From assembly GCA_905250885.1 (NCBI GenBank), contig CAJNOQ010000764.1:1-41750 (forward strand): a stretch of DNA of 41,750 nucleotides, written 5' to 3'. The stretch's first letter is position 1. The number at the start of each line of letters is the position of its first letter. A model generated the notes under the pieces. That model was given only the letters and a program-made list of their open reading frames with translations. It was not told the origin of the DNA and did no database searches. The DNA is from Didymodactylos carnosus. Taxonomy: Eukaryota > Rotifera > Eurotatoria > Philodinida > Philodinidae. Position numbers and translations under genes: made by a program. Of the stretch, positions 12,901 through 23,081 are shown piece by piece.

Positions 12901-13855
12901 CTACGAACTATCGATTAACCTACGATGTAAAAGTGATTGAACAAATGTCGAGCAAGCATTATCTCTACATATCTCCGATGTGCTGGAAAGTGAATTATTT
13001 TTCCATCGAAATGACCAACGTCTGAACTTCAAAAAACATTGAAAAAAGCTTTTTTGTAGTTGAATTTGCGTGAGAAAATATCTAAATACCACATGTACTC
13101 AAAAAAAAACACTTGTAACGTAGCTTTCTTCTTTATTTTTTCACTAGCCTGAAGAGAAAGCTCCTTTGAAAACCAAATAGATGGGAATGTTGCCGATACA
13201 AAACTTTATTGATTCCTCTACTTCTAAAAATCCCGGAGTAATTTGTTAATATAGTGAAGTAAACGTATATAAAACTCATTTTTGGCAAAAATTACTACTT
13301 TGCATCAGAAAGATAAAACATCGAGAAAATCTGTTTATTCAGAGTTCAAACGATATTAGTAAAGACCAGACTAATGTGAGAGTATTAATGATAATGTGTA
13401 GAGAATTGAATGATTTCTCAGAAAAGACGTTTTAGCAGAAGGACAAAGTTCAATCAGTATTTGAAATCATCCATTAGTCTCACTATGGCTCTAAAACTAA
13501 TGAAAAACTTTGACAGTTTCTGGTTGAAAATGGACCGAAAGATCATTCATTATACACCGATAAAAGCACTTCTAGTTTCTAGAATTACATAATTTCAGCC
13601 GTGTTCTGTTATAGGATAAATTGGATGAAAGAGATACGTTTGGATAGGACAGAAGTTACAAGAGCTTTCTCGGTGACATGTGGTATTTAAATATTTTCTC
13701 ATTCAGATTCAACTACAAAAACGTTTTTTTTATATATTTTTTGAAGTTCAGAGATTGATAATTTCGGTAGAAAAATAATTCACTTTCCAGTACATCGGAA
13801 ATATGTAGAGATAATACTCGACATTTGTTTAATTATACTTGCATCGAAGTTACAC
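12901..13855. mobile_element. Large inverted repeat, about 190-bp arms, non-coding core
   Basis: Positions 12901-13095 and the reverse complement of 13674-13855 align along nearly their whole length. Shared landmarks in the same order are acaaatgtcgag, ttatctctacatat, ctggaaagtgaattattttt, ctgaacttcaaaaaa, gtagttgaat and aaataccacatgt. Divergence by substitutions and small gaps is moderate. The 580-base core has no recognisable transposase and only short open frames. This is best read as an old foldback or non-autonomous DNA element. Outer ends and target duplication are unresolved. Confidence 0.7.
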
Positions 13856-14089
13856 TCGTTGGATGGTCACTATAATTCAAATAACAACAAACGTCCGCTG
13901 TTTTTTCTGTATGGTATTTGAATCCTTCTAAATACATCTACTTAATCTCAAAAGTATATCGATATAGATTTAAACTTTCTGCAGAACGTGAGTATACTAT
14001 TGTGAGAAACTATAATTCAAACTAAAATTACTCATCTAACAACTCTTTTTTTAATTTACATGCTTATCACTTTCGCTCTCCTTTTTCTT

Positions 14090-14110
14090 GTCTAGACTAG
14101 ACTAGACTAG
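14090..14110. repeat. Short CTAGA tandem array
   Basis: About four copies of the pentamer ctaga occur in a row. It is a small microsatellite with no other signal. Confidence 0.5.
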
Positions 14111-16446
14111 ATTTGAAATACTTTTTTTCGTCACGTTTTATCTTCAAACAACTGATAAAAATCAAAAACTTTTCGCAGAATGGTTACATAGACTCCATCG
14201 TCTATTGTATTATCTGTTATTCAAATGTTAACAAATAACGAGATAGTGAAAAAAACAACAAAATATTAAGTTAAGAATATAAATGGATCTTTAAAGCTAC
14301 CATGAAACATTTAATGATTTAAATCATTGGTAGTTTGTCAAAAGAAAGAAGATTGTACCGTTTCAATTTTCGAACTAGGAACAGCAACATGAATTTGGAC
14401 ATATCTACTAGAAAAGCTTGCTATTGGATCAGTTCAGCACAGCCTGACGAAGAGAGACAAACCTACAAACAAATCAATATTAAAAGGGATTAAATAAATT
14501 GCATACTAATCGACACAAAGGTTTTCTCGAGTCTAATTAAGTGAGTTAGAGAAAACATTATTTTGAACTTTCCTTCCCGATCTCTCGATATCTAAACAAT
14601 TCTTTGATAAACAAAGATAATCGACTTAATATGCGAGGGTCTGCTTTGTGCACAGTTTTTAGGTTCAATTTGTCTCACTGTAAAGTGCATTAGGTAAGGA
14701 TGCGAGGTGTTTTTTTCATTCTGTGTGCTTCTGTGTCTTTCTCTCGTGTACAAAACCGAAAAGAATTTTCCATTTGACTAAAAAGGATGAATGCCCATAC
14801 ACTTTTGACAGAGAAATATAAACGGTACACTCCCAATTAATCTCCAAAAGATAATAATCTCGGCTTTTATTGATCGTGATCAGAACATGTACATCAAAGA
14901 TTCATTGTATAGTCTTGGTGGATCAAGATAGGCTAATATGAAAATGATACCAACGGCTTCTACATGCGGACGTTGACAGTGTCGGTATCATATTTGCTTT
15001 ATCTTGGCCAAAGAACTGATGAGACGAGAATAAAGTTACTTTGCGCCTCCCTGTACCTTTCTCCAATTAGTTGTGTTTTCCAACGCAATAAAAGTGCATG
15101 AAATAAGAGGCTTTTTTTTCACTAGTCTACACACTATACATGAGTTTTGTCACAATGAAGTTCGAAAAATTAGTTTGGTTCGAGCTAGAATTATATTAAA
15201 GCCAAAATAAATGTTTACAATAACGGATAAAACTTATTGATAAATAGCTAATGTGGATTTGAATAAAATACATAAAAAGGGCTATTTTGTATAAATGTTT
15301 TATTTGCTATATCTATCGGATTTCGCATAAGTGTCAGTATGAAGACTTTAATTGGTTCAGAGCGAGCAAATACCAATTACTTACGTTACAAGATGAATAG
15401 ATGGATTGCACGGGAAGCCTAAGCGTAGTTTCCCGCAAACCGTCAAACAAGCCTATGGATACTCATCAAAAGAAAAACTGAAATCGATAAAGAGAGCTAC
15501 AGCATAAACGGGATATCTTTACTGATCAGATTTCTAATCATCAAATGTACCATATGATGTAAACAAAATACACTGAGTGCTCTGAAAAGTGAACCTACAT
15601 AACACTTCGCTTCATATTTTGCGAAAAAAAAAGCGTACACACGTTGAAGCAAAGTTTGGATTTCCACTTTGTTTGTTAACATGAATATAAAACAATCTAG
15701 ACTTATCGATATCACACATTAGCCATTTTTCTATTATAAAAAGAAAATAGGAAGACGCGTTTTCTATAGTCCAACCATGATTTTTTAGTCTGTGTCTGTC
15801 TTTACCTGTTTTTAGAAAAAAAATTGATAGTAGAAAAATTTCTTAATTTTTCATATTTGACGGCCGCACGCTTTTTTAGAACTTAGCTCAAAGATTATAA
15901 TGGAAAACTGACGTCTACAGAAATGCGTGCCGACCACAATGAAAAGAGAAATGATGAAGAGAATTGAAAAATCCATCTGAACTTGCGTACATAGCTGCAC
16001 TCAAAGTAACCTCCCCCATACTTTCAAAAAAATTTGCTCTGATTTTACGATTTACCTCCCTGCCTCCCCCATTCTCCGGACCTCTTCGCGCCGCCACTGT
16101 ATTTAGTTTTGAAAAGTTTAAGACTATTATAATAAGAATTGTCAGTGCACCATTATGTAAAACAACGTGAGAAAAGGCAAAAGAAGTCAAATACTACAAA
16201 TTGTTTTCTCAGTGCAGTCCTGAAGATTGGATTGTTCTGTAAGTTTGCTAACTGTCACAGTTTCGCATCGTCCAGAAGGATATAAATGCATGAAGAATGA
16301 TTTTTATCGAAGAAGATCTATTGTGTTGTCTCTAGGCAAATTTTTATTGGCAAATCCGCTCATTATAGAAGCTAAAATTTGTATAAGAATTAGTTTCTTT
16401 TAGATTCCACTTTTTCTTCTCAAACAAGAGCACGGACAAACAACAA

Positions 16447-18009
16447 ATGACTTCTCAAGATCGAGATCCAGATGAATTATTTGAAATTCGTACAAATTTT
16501 TATATTGGTAATTATCAGCAATGTGTAAACGAAGCCCAAAAAATTAAGGTAAGAAGAATTTACTATCGTCAAAAAGACAGAAGTTTTGTTAAAATTTCTT
16601 TTTTTGCAGGTCCCTCAACAATTACAAATCGAAAAAGATTTACTTATGTACCGATCGTACGTAGCACAAAAGAAATATGGTGTGGTTTTAGATGAAATTA
16701 ATCAACAAACATCACAAGAAGAACTATTAGCCGTACGATTATTAGCTGAATATTTGTCGAACGAACCCAAAAGGTTGTTATCTACATGTTGTTGAAAGGT
16801 ATAGAGTTGTCTGTTTCTATTTTCAGAGAAGCTATTCTCCGTGAACTTGATAACAAAATGGGTGGTAATGTGAAAAATTCGTTTTGTTTATTGATGGCTG
16901 GTTACATATATTATTTACAAGAAGTATAAGATCGAAGTGTTGATTTAATAAGTAATTATAGATATTTTCTTTTATCTTTTAGAATTACGAAAGCACATTG
17001 AAAGTTATTCACAATGCTGACTCATTAGAATGGTATAAAACATTGTTAGTCCCATTTTTTTCAATTCTAAATCATATTTTTTTGTTCTAGTTGTGCACTG
17101 ACTGTTCAAACATTATTAAAATTAGATCGATTAGATTTGGCCAAGTGTGACATTTTCTATTGTTAATATTTGTAAATTTTCGTGTTTATTTTTGTTTAGA
17201 AAAGAACTGAAACGTATGACAGAATTAGATGAAGATTCTGTTATCACACAACTAGCAACAGCTTGGATTAATATTGCAACAGTATGTTGTTGTTTTGTAT
17301 CAAAAAGTTTGCTTTTCTTTTTTTTCATTCGTAGGGTGGTGAAAAATTGCAAGATGCATTTTATATTTATCAAGAATTATCTGATAAACATACGGCAACT
17401 CCGTTGTTGTTGAATGGACAAGCTGTATGTTATATTGGACAAGGAAAATACGGTATGTGTGATGTTTTTATAACTTTCAGAATGATATCAATGTCTTTTA
17501 TTTTTTAAGACGAAGCACAAAGTGTTTTACAAGAAGCACTCGATCGGGTATGTTGATAGAGTTTGTTGCACTGTACAGATATTTAGATAACAATATACGA
17601 AATGAATATTTATTTAGGACAGTAATAATCCAGATACGCTAATTAATCTCATAGTTCTTTCACAAAACACTGGAAAAGCAATTGAAGTATGTAGCGTGAA
17701 GATTATTTTTAATGATGAAATATTCCATGCTTTTTCGTTTCTAGGTATCAAATCGTTATCTATCACAAACGAAAGATTCTCATGCCAATCATCCATACGT
17801 CAGAGATCTGACACAAAAAGTAAGGATTTTTTTAATATTTTATTAGTTTAGAAAATTTTGTCAGACATTAATTAACAAACGCAGAAGTGATGATGGATTT
17901 TTTCCTCGAAATCTTGAGTGATACTAATTTAAATGTTGTGTAATTTTAATTTTAGACTTCAGAACTTGATCGTCTTGCACGTGGATATCAACCGTCTGTT
18001 GCGTCTTAG
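16447..18009 (+). CDS. COPE: Coatomer subunit epsilon (epsilon-COP), 11 exons
   Basis: This is the epsilon subunit of the COPI coat, which sits on Golgi and ER-Golgi vesicles and, by family knowledge, stabilises alpha-COP through a TPR-like helical solenoid. Exons: 16447-16548, 16610-16773, 16827-16923, 16983-17032, 17091-17144, 17200-17281, 17335-17452, 17510-17547, 17618-17686, 17745-17819, 17956-18009. All junctions are GT-AG and in phase, giving 300 residues against 308 in human. Diagnostic blocks align without gaps: [20 protein letters not shown] at the start, [71 protein letters not shown] and [20 protein letters not shown]. Introns are 53-70 nt except the last (136 nt). The gene appears complete and intact. 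The start ATG begins the conserved N terminus, so no upstream exon is needed. Confidence 0.97.
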
Positions 18010-19543
18010 AGGTGAAAAACAAAATATCAGATTACAAAGATGTAAAGATGACTTTTAAAGGAATATTATCTACCACTGGGTTTATTTAAGTTCATTATTG
18101 TATTTTATGCTGTTAATCTGTTTTTTTTTGTCGTTGTTAGAAGAATTAAAGTATTTGAAACATATCTACTGTTACTGTGTATCGATGATATTTTCGGAAG
18201 TAAATGATTGTGAGTTTTCCAAGATATTCTTTTCTGTCTTTATTGAGAAAAACCGGGCTTTGATATTTTTTCCAAGAAGAACACTAACCACTTTTCCGTC
18301 GTTTTTTTTATGATGACAAAACCGCATTTATTTTTCTGCTACAATTTTCCTCGGCACTTGTATTCATCTTTCAGATAAGGTCTTTTTGTCTTCAAATAGT
18401 ATAGACGTTCTAGTGCTTTTTGCTATTATCATATGACAATCCATTGAGAAAAGACAATTACAGAGAAACATACTATTTATCCTATATTTGATTACACGTC
18501 GATAAAATAGTTAATAGACATTGTGGTAGTTTGCGTTGGTTCCAGTCCATTCATCACTGTTTGAAACAACAAACCCACGGTTTTATTTGTATTGACTACA
18601 GTTTAGGTGAAATCTCGTTGTTAAACAGTTTTAAATTCGTACATAAGTCATTGGCTAAATGTTTGAAATGATACAATTCAACGAAAATAAACAAAGTAAA
18701 CAAACTCTTTTAAACTCCATTCATAGCAGCAGAACAGCACTTATATAAAAATAGAATAGTGTAGTTATACTCTGATTATTGCTCTGTTTTATGAAATCAT
18801 CGGCATCATGTTGACATAGATTTATTTTTTCAACATATCCGATAGATACGAGATGGTAATTTTCTAATATTACATTCTAAACAATTTCCATTATCGCTAG
18901 CATCTGGAAGTGTAGCTGGTGTTTTATTCAACGTTTCCACAGATTCTGTTGTACAAATAATTGATTGTTTCAATATAATACTGGTTAATGATATGTTTTC
19001 AAAACACCTGAGTAAATCTTGAACACGACTTAGTTATATGTACGATGAAAATGATTTGCTATAATGTAATGGACAACCATAGCATTTATTTTATTTAATC
19101 TTTTGTTCGTATTTCTTCTACTAAACAATTTTCACAAACAATACGCATACAGAAAAGGTTACAAGGATTCGACGAGTATATTAATATACAGAGTTTCACT
19201 TGCTACACCATCATTTAACCTTCTTGGTGGTTATTAAAACAAAAAAATCAGTTCAAAATTAAAATCTTTTTTGCCCAAGATTTAATAATAATTTCATTTA
19301 TAAAGTGAGTTTTCCTGTTATGTATGTATTATTAGAGTTACAAATAGCAAATTCCAGTTTGTTTAATCATCAGATGGAAAATTAGTAAAAGACTGACACT
19401 GTCCAACGTGAATTTGCCTATGATTTGCAATCTATATATCTATGGGCATCTTAATGATTTGTGGAAGCTCAGTCCCAGAGTTTTCATATGCTGATTCGTA
19501 TTATAGTCCTTCTCATGCTATTAGAGCTCTATTTTTAGATCTA
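18010..19543. other. Spacer between COPE and OSGEP
   Basis: No intact gene was found. The first part is COPE 3' flank. Between about 18830 and 19200 the minus strand holds two short open frames with protein-like composition (described separately). The last bases, atttttag at about 19533-19540, look like a splice acceptor just before the OSGEP start, so an untranslated leader exon may lie in this spacer. Confidence 0.5.
18830..19200 (-). pseudogene. Possible gene fragments, unidentified
   Basis: On the minus strand an open frame of about 67 codons runs from 19031 to a stop at 18830-18832. It reads LSRVQDLLRCFENI near its start and NGNCLECNIRKLP near its end. A second short frame near 19165-19100 carries PCNLFCMRIVCENCLVEEI, with cysteine spacing recalling a zinc-binding motif. 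A stop and a frame change separate them. They may be leftovers of a zinc-finger gene, but I could not name a family and chance is possible. Confidence 0.25.
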
Positions 19544-20587
19544 ATGACTATTACGGCTATCGGTTTCGAAGGAAGTGCAAATAAAATTGGTATAGGTGTA
19601 ATACGTGATGGCGTGGTATTGTCAAATCCTCGATGTACATATGTGACACCGCCTGGCGAAGGTTTTCGTCCCAATTTAACAGCAAAACATCATAGTTCTG
19701 TTATATTAGATTTACTAGAAAAAGCATTATCTCAAGCTAATATTAAATCTTTGAATGATATTGATGTGTTTTGTTATACCAAGGGCCCCGGTATGGGTGC
19801 TCCATTGATAGTTGTGGCAACTGTGGTGCGAACATTGGCACAATTATATGATAAACCAATAGTAGGTGTTAATCATTGTATTGGTCATATTGAAATGGGT
19901 CGATTGATAACAAAAGCTCAAAATCCCGTTGTACTCTATGTAAGTGGTGGTAATACTCAAATAATAGCCTATTCGGAAAGACGTTATCGCATATTTGGTG
20001 AAACAATCGATATTGCCGTTGGAAATTGTCTTGATCGTTTTGCACGTTTATTAAAATTATCAAATGATCCAAGTCCCGGTTATAATATTGAACAATTAGC
20101 AAAATTAGGTAAAAATTATATCGAATTACCTTATACTGTTAAAGGAATGGATGTATCATTTTCGGGTATATTAAGTCATATTAAATCATTTGTAACAACA
20201 AGTAAACAATCAAAGAAGCAAAAACAACAACAAGAACAACATACGAATGAAGATTTATGTTTTTCATTACAAGAAACATTGTTTTCTATGTTAGTTGAAA
20301 TTACAGAACGTGCACTTGCGCATGTTGGTTCAAATCAAGTGTTGATTGTTGGTGGCGTCGGATGCAATGTTCGATTACAAGAAATGATGAAACAAATGTG
20401 CATAGAACGTAATGCGGATGTTTGTGCGATTGATGAACGATATTGTATTGACAATGGTGCCATGATTGCACAAGCTGGCTATGAAATGTTTCGTGCATCA
20501 ACAGATGGTAAAGGAATGAAATTAGAGGAGACAACATGTTCACAACGATATAGAACTGATGCTGTAAATGTAACGTGGAGAGATTGA
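19544..20587 (+). CDS. OSGEP: tRNA N6-threonylcarbamoyladenosine synthase subunit OSGEP/Kae1
   Basis: This is the catalytic subunit of the KEOPS complex. It transfers the threonylcarbamoyl group to adenosine 37 of ANN-decoding tRNAs in cytosol and nucleus. The single uninterrupted frame gives 347 residues (human 335). Seen motifs: [17 protein letters not shown] at 7-23, metal-binding H111 and H115 in [19 protein letters not shown] at 132-139, [45 protein letters not shown] and the late metal aspartate in [12 protein letters not shown] (about D303). The frame stays open to 19442, but the conserved protein begins at 19544; a likely splice acceptor sits just upstream, so the extra 34 codons are probably not translated. 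A Lys/Gln-rich insertion (KQKQQQEQ) replaces a variable loop. AATAAA overlaps the end at about 20589. The cytosolic form is meant, not mitochondrial OSGEPL1. Confidence 0.97.
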   Translation: MTITAIGFEGSANKIGIGVIRDGVVLSNPRCTYVTPPGEGFRPNLTAKHHSSVILDLLEKALSQANIKSLNDIDVFCYTKGPGMGAPLIVVATVVRTLAQLYDKPIVGVNHCIGHIEMGRLITKAQNPVVLYVSGGNTQIIAYSERRYRIFGETIDIAVGNCLDRFARLLKLSNDPSPGYNIEQLAKLGKNYIELPYTVKGMDVSFSGILSHIKSFVTTSKQSKKQKQQQEQHTNEDLCFSLQETLFSMLVEITERALAHVGSNQVLIVGGVGCNVRLQEMMKQMCIERNADVCAIDERYCIDNGAMIAQAGYEMFRASTDGKGMKLEETTCSQRYRTDAVNVTWRD

Positions 20588-20773
20588 TAATAAACAAAAT
20601 TATTTGTACCTAAATTTTATATGTTAATTACATCAGTCTATATTTCTAAGCATTTTCTCAAGATCGAGTATACTCTTTTTCTTGATGCTTTCTGTTTTTT
20701 TCTATGACTATTGTTAACATAGACTTTCAATCAAAACTCTTTCAATTCAATGTCATGTGTTACTTTGTCAAAC

Positions 20774-20835
20774 TATGCTAATATCTCTAATGTTTATTCC
20801 ATATCATATGAATAAACATTAGAGATATTCGCATA
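20774..20835. repeat. Hairpin 1 of a tandem pair
   Basis: Arms 20780-20799 and 20810-20829 are perfect 20-base reverse complements with a 10-base loop. Allowing one mismatch, the stem extends to 20774 and 20835. The second hairpin begins three bases later. Confidence 0.85.
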
Positions 20836-20836
20836 T

Positions 20837-20895
20837 ACACATAATCCTTCGTCAACCAGATTGATGATCAATCTGGTTGACGAAGGATTATGTGT
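20837..20895. repeat. Hairpin 2 of a tandem pair, 29-base perfect arms
   Basis: 20837-20865 and 20867-20895 are exact reverse complements around a single central base (20866). So long and perfect a palindrome is normally unstable in replication, so it is probably recent or maintained. It could not be a rho-type terminator in an animal. A foldback insertion or palindrome-forming repair event fits better. Confidence 0.85.
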
Positions 20896-20952
20896 GTAAT
20901 GAAATGCTAATTGCACGAATCTTTTTTTGAACAATTTTAATTGCTTTTGTAG

Positions 20953-21922
20953 ATGATGTCAGTTAAAATACATCATGCAACTCAGTTGAAAATCATACAT
21001 GCTGAGGAAACAGATCATTGTTTAATTCAAGAACTGAGTCAACATTTAGCAGATTTATGTACAAAAATGATTTGATTTAAATCATTTTCATCTCTATCAA
21101 CCCTATCTTAATCGTTTAAATAAATTTCTTTTGTTATTTAATTACAATATTATCAAATCATCAAACAATTAGTGAAGAATATGTAAGTTTAATACAGTTG
21201 ATCCTTAGCCCTTTCTAGCTGGCTGTTTCTAAAACACAGCAAGAAGTGTTGCCAAATGTCAGCATCAGGCTGGAAAGGGTTAAACAAAAAAATAGCATCA
21301 TATTGGAGACGATTCTTAATGGTATTATTAAATCCATTTAGTAATAAAATATTTGAATATCTGTTAACTAATCAACTTGTATATCCGTCAGCCGAAGGCT
21401 ATTTTCATCCAAAATTATTATCATAAACGTTAGATTATATTGGAAAATTTATTATTTCGTTCATTGATCGAATACAGAAAATTTTATTTTATACTTATGG
21501 TGATTATTATAATATATCAAAACTATTTATACGTGTGAGATATCTGATCTATGCTCAGACAAATACTAATAATTCATTCATCAAACGTTAAATCGTACAA
21601 TGAAATTATTAACATTGTGCCTAATTGTCCAACATATTATTGAGACATATAATTCCATTCAACATATAGCTTCATCGATTTATTCAACATCGACGACAAT
21701 TAAATAAACGAATCACTATGGTGGACATTGTGAGAGAATATTGAGAAAACTAAACATAGCAACAAAACGTCATCAGTTTGTTGTCCACTTTGTTACTAGC
21801 ATCCTGGGAATACGTTGTGGATTATCGAATGTGGACATTTATTCTGTTGGCAATGTATTCATAGGTGGCTTAATTATAATCAATCGTGTCCGTTATGCAA
21901 AATGAATACATCGCCATCATGA
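20953..21922 (+). pseudogene. PEX10: PEX10 peroxisome biogenesis factor 10, degenerate copy
   Basis: PEX10 is a peroxisomal membrane RING ubiquitin ligase needed to recycle PEX5. Recognisable pieces lie in family order: an N-terminal segment at 20953-21070 (LKIIHAEETDHCLIQEL); YLITILSNHQTISEEYVSLI at about 21138-21198, which matches the family's QTLGEEYVSI block; a middle segment ending FYTYGDYYNISKLFIRVRYL near 21485-21550; a hydrophobic stretch near 21600-21650; and the RING at 21782-21904 (CPLC, ECGHLFCWQCIHRW, CPLC). Stops and frame changes separate the pieces. One TAG falls directly after the first RING CxxC, the RING is in a different frame from the text just upstream, and the PEX10 tail after the RING is replaced. 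A 71-bp transposon interrupts it. Loss of one copy would be tolerated if another PEX10 exists elsewhere, as expected in a degenerate tetraploid rotifer. Splicing could not remove all lesions. Confidence 0.8.
21205..21283. mobile_element. 71-bp piggyBac-like MITE inside the PEX10 relic
   Basis: The body at 21209-21279 starts CCCTTTCTAGC and ends GCTGGAAAGGG, so the inverted ends share CCCTTTCYAGC and further imperfect matches inward. It is flanked by TTAG (21205-21208) on the left and TTAA (21280-21283) on the right. TTAA target duplication with CCC-starting ends is the signature of the piggyBac superfamily; the left copy has one substitution. It interrupts the gene just after the EEYVSLIQ block. 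Confidence 0.65.
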
Positions 21923-23081
21923 ATTGTTCTTTTAGTGAATTATTAGCGTACAGATTCTCTTCTGATATCAATTTTTCATTAAGGTTTGTTAACGGCAAAA
22001 ATACCTCTCTAACAAACTAAACGGTTCAACAAATGTATGGAGTTTAATTAGATGTCCCGTTGATTCTATTTAGATGATTTATCATCTTACCGCACGATGC
22101 AATAAATTTTTAGCTCTAGTGAAACTTCTTGTATCCAAGATCTTGGTCAAGATTTTGGGTTAAGAAATATCACAAGATCTTGAGCGGATCTACTTAAGAT
22201 GATGCAAGGTCTTACGTGAAAATTTTTCTGTACATTTTGGTTTCATTTATGACAGTCGTAGCAATCAGACATACGACCATATAGAATCATAGGCTCTTCC
22301 TTAAAGGAAAAAGGTTCGAAGTTCTTCTAAGTGTGAAAATATTCCCACTTGTATTTACACACGAGTGTAAAACAAAACGATGATTCAAGCATTTTCAAGT
22401 TCCTGGTACAAGAAGTCAAGAAATCACAAGATGTTCAAGATCTTGCCTTCCTGAAATTTCTTGAATTCTTACATTTTCTTATCATGATGTTGAGTCTAGA
22501 TCTTACTGGAAAAATTCAAGAAGAGAAGATCTTGCTTACAACAAGTTTCACTAAGGGAGTGTTTGGCAGCTGTTTTTATCTCGGGTTTCAATTCCTGATT
22601 AGAGCTAGAAGCTGCTTTGTGAAATCGAGTTCGCTTTTTCAATTAACAAATGTGTAAGAAAAAGTAGGAGTATCATATATACCCAGTAGTAAACCAAAAA
22701 AAAGAATTTTTTGGTCTTTAATGACCAAAACTTGGTTGTAACCATGTTCTACTAGTTATCAGATTGTCTTGACGATTTGATCCTATATTTTATATTCCAA
22801 ATAATGCTCTAGTACTAAAGACGATAAGCAGAACAACGGAAGAAATTTCCAACTTGTCTACAAAAATTTTTCTTAGTTTTTTAGTTATGTTCATTTGTGT
22901 GTTATTTTCAAAATATCAAATTTGATTTCTATGCTGAGTTTTGTTGTCTGATTATACTAGGCAAATTTATTTTTTTCTGCAATAGTCTCAATTTATTTTA
23001 GAATTCGTTGGCTAGAAAGGTCAGATAGTACCATTTTTGTTCTAACTAATCGATTTGTTAAAAGTGTTTTACTAAAGAAAA
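21923..23081. other. Spacer between the PEX10 relic and PRMT7
   Basis: No gene was found. It contains the AAGATCTTG-rich element at 22114-22559. The remainder up to the PRMT7 start is AT-rich with no recognisable signal. Confidence 0.6.
22114..22559. mobile_element. Non-autonomous element with imperfect terminal inverted repeats and AAGATCTTG motifs
   Basis: The left end (ctctagtgaaacttcttgta, then ccaagatctt) pairs with the reverse complement of the right end (ctcccttagtgaaacttgtt, then gcaagatctt), giving about 35-base imperfect inverted repeats 446 bases apart. Inside, aagatcttg recurs several times, and a phrase aagaaat..cacaagat appears twice in direct orientation (near 22165 and 22420). 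An open frame inside reads as repeat, not protein. Superfamily unknown. Confidence 0.55.

Larger units (their letters stand above)
7332..16446. other. Nine-kilobase gene desert
   Basis: I see no supportable gene. The sequence is AT-rich with frequent A and T runs. It contains an AACTCC patch (about 8405-8462), an ATTCGATTCGAT palindrome (9978-10006), a (TA)n run (about 10819-10838), an 11-bp-stem hairpin (12140-12165), a large inverted repeat (12901-13855), a short CTAGA tandem array (about 14090-14110) and a G+C-richer patch near 16000-16100. The final few hundred bases should hold the COPE promoter, but no specific site can be named. Confidence 0.6.
20588..20952. other. Spacer between OSGEP and the PEX10 relic
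   Basis: No gene was found. It carries the two hairpins at 20774-20895, and a possible splice acceptor (ttttgtag) lies immediately before the first ATG of the PEX10 relic. Confidence 0.6.

Noticed and set aside
14313-14328. 16-base palindrome aatgatttaaatcatt
   Set aside because: AT-rich palindromes of this length are expected by chance in such AT-rich DNA. There is no further context.
15915-16190. Overlapping open frames on both strands
   Set aside because: They come from a compositional patch, possibly a transposon terminus, and show no protein features.
17147-17413. Open frames crossing COPE exon-intron borders, and antisense frames in OSGEP and the zinc-finger gene
   Set aside because: They are shadows of the real coding frame. 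Correct splicing and strong homology fix the sense frames.
19442-19543. 34-codon N-terminal extension of OSGEP
   Set aside because: The conserved protein starts at 19544, the extra residues match nothing in the family, and a splice-acceptor-like atttttag precedes the internal ATG.
20774-20895. Bacterial-style transcription terminators
   Set aside because: The window is clearly from an animal nucleus with spliceosomal introns, so hairpin-plus-T terminators do not apply.
22349-22657. 102-codon open frame
   Set aside because: It lies within and across the AAGATCTTG repeat element, and its content follows the repeat words.
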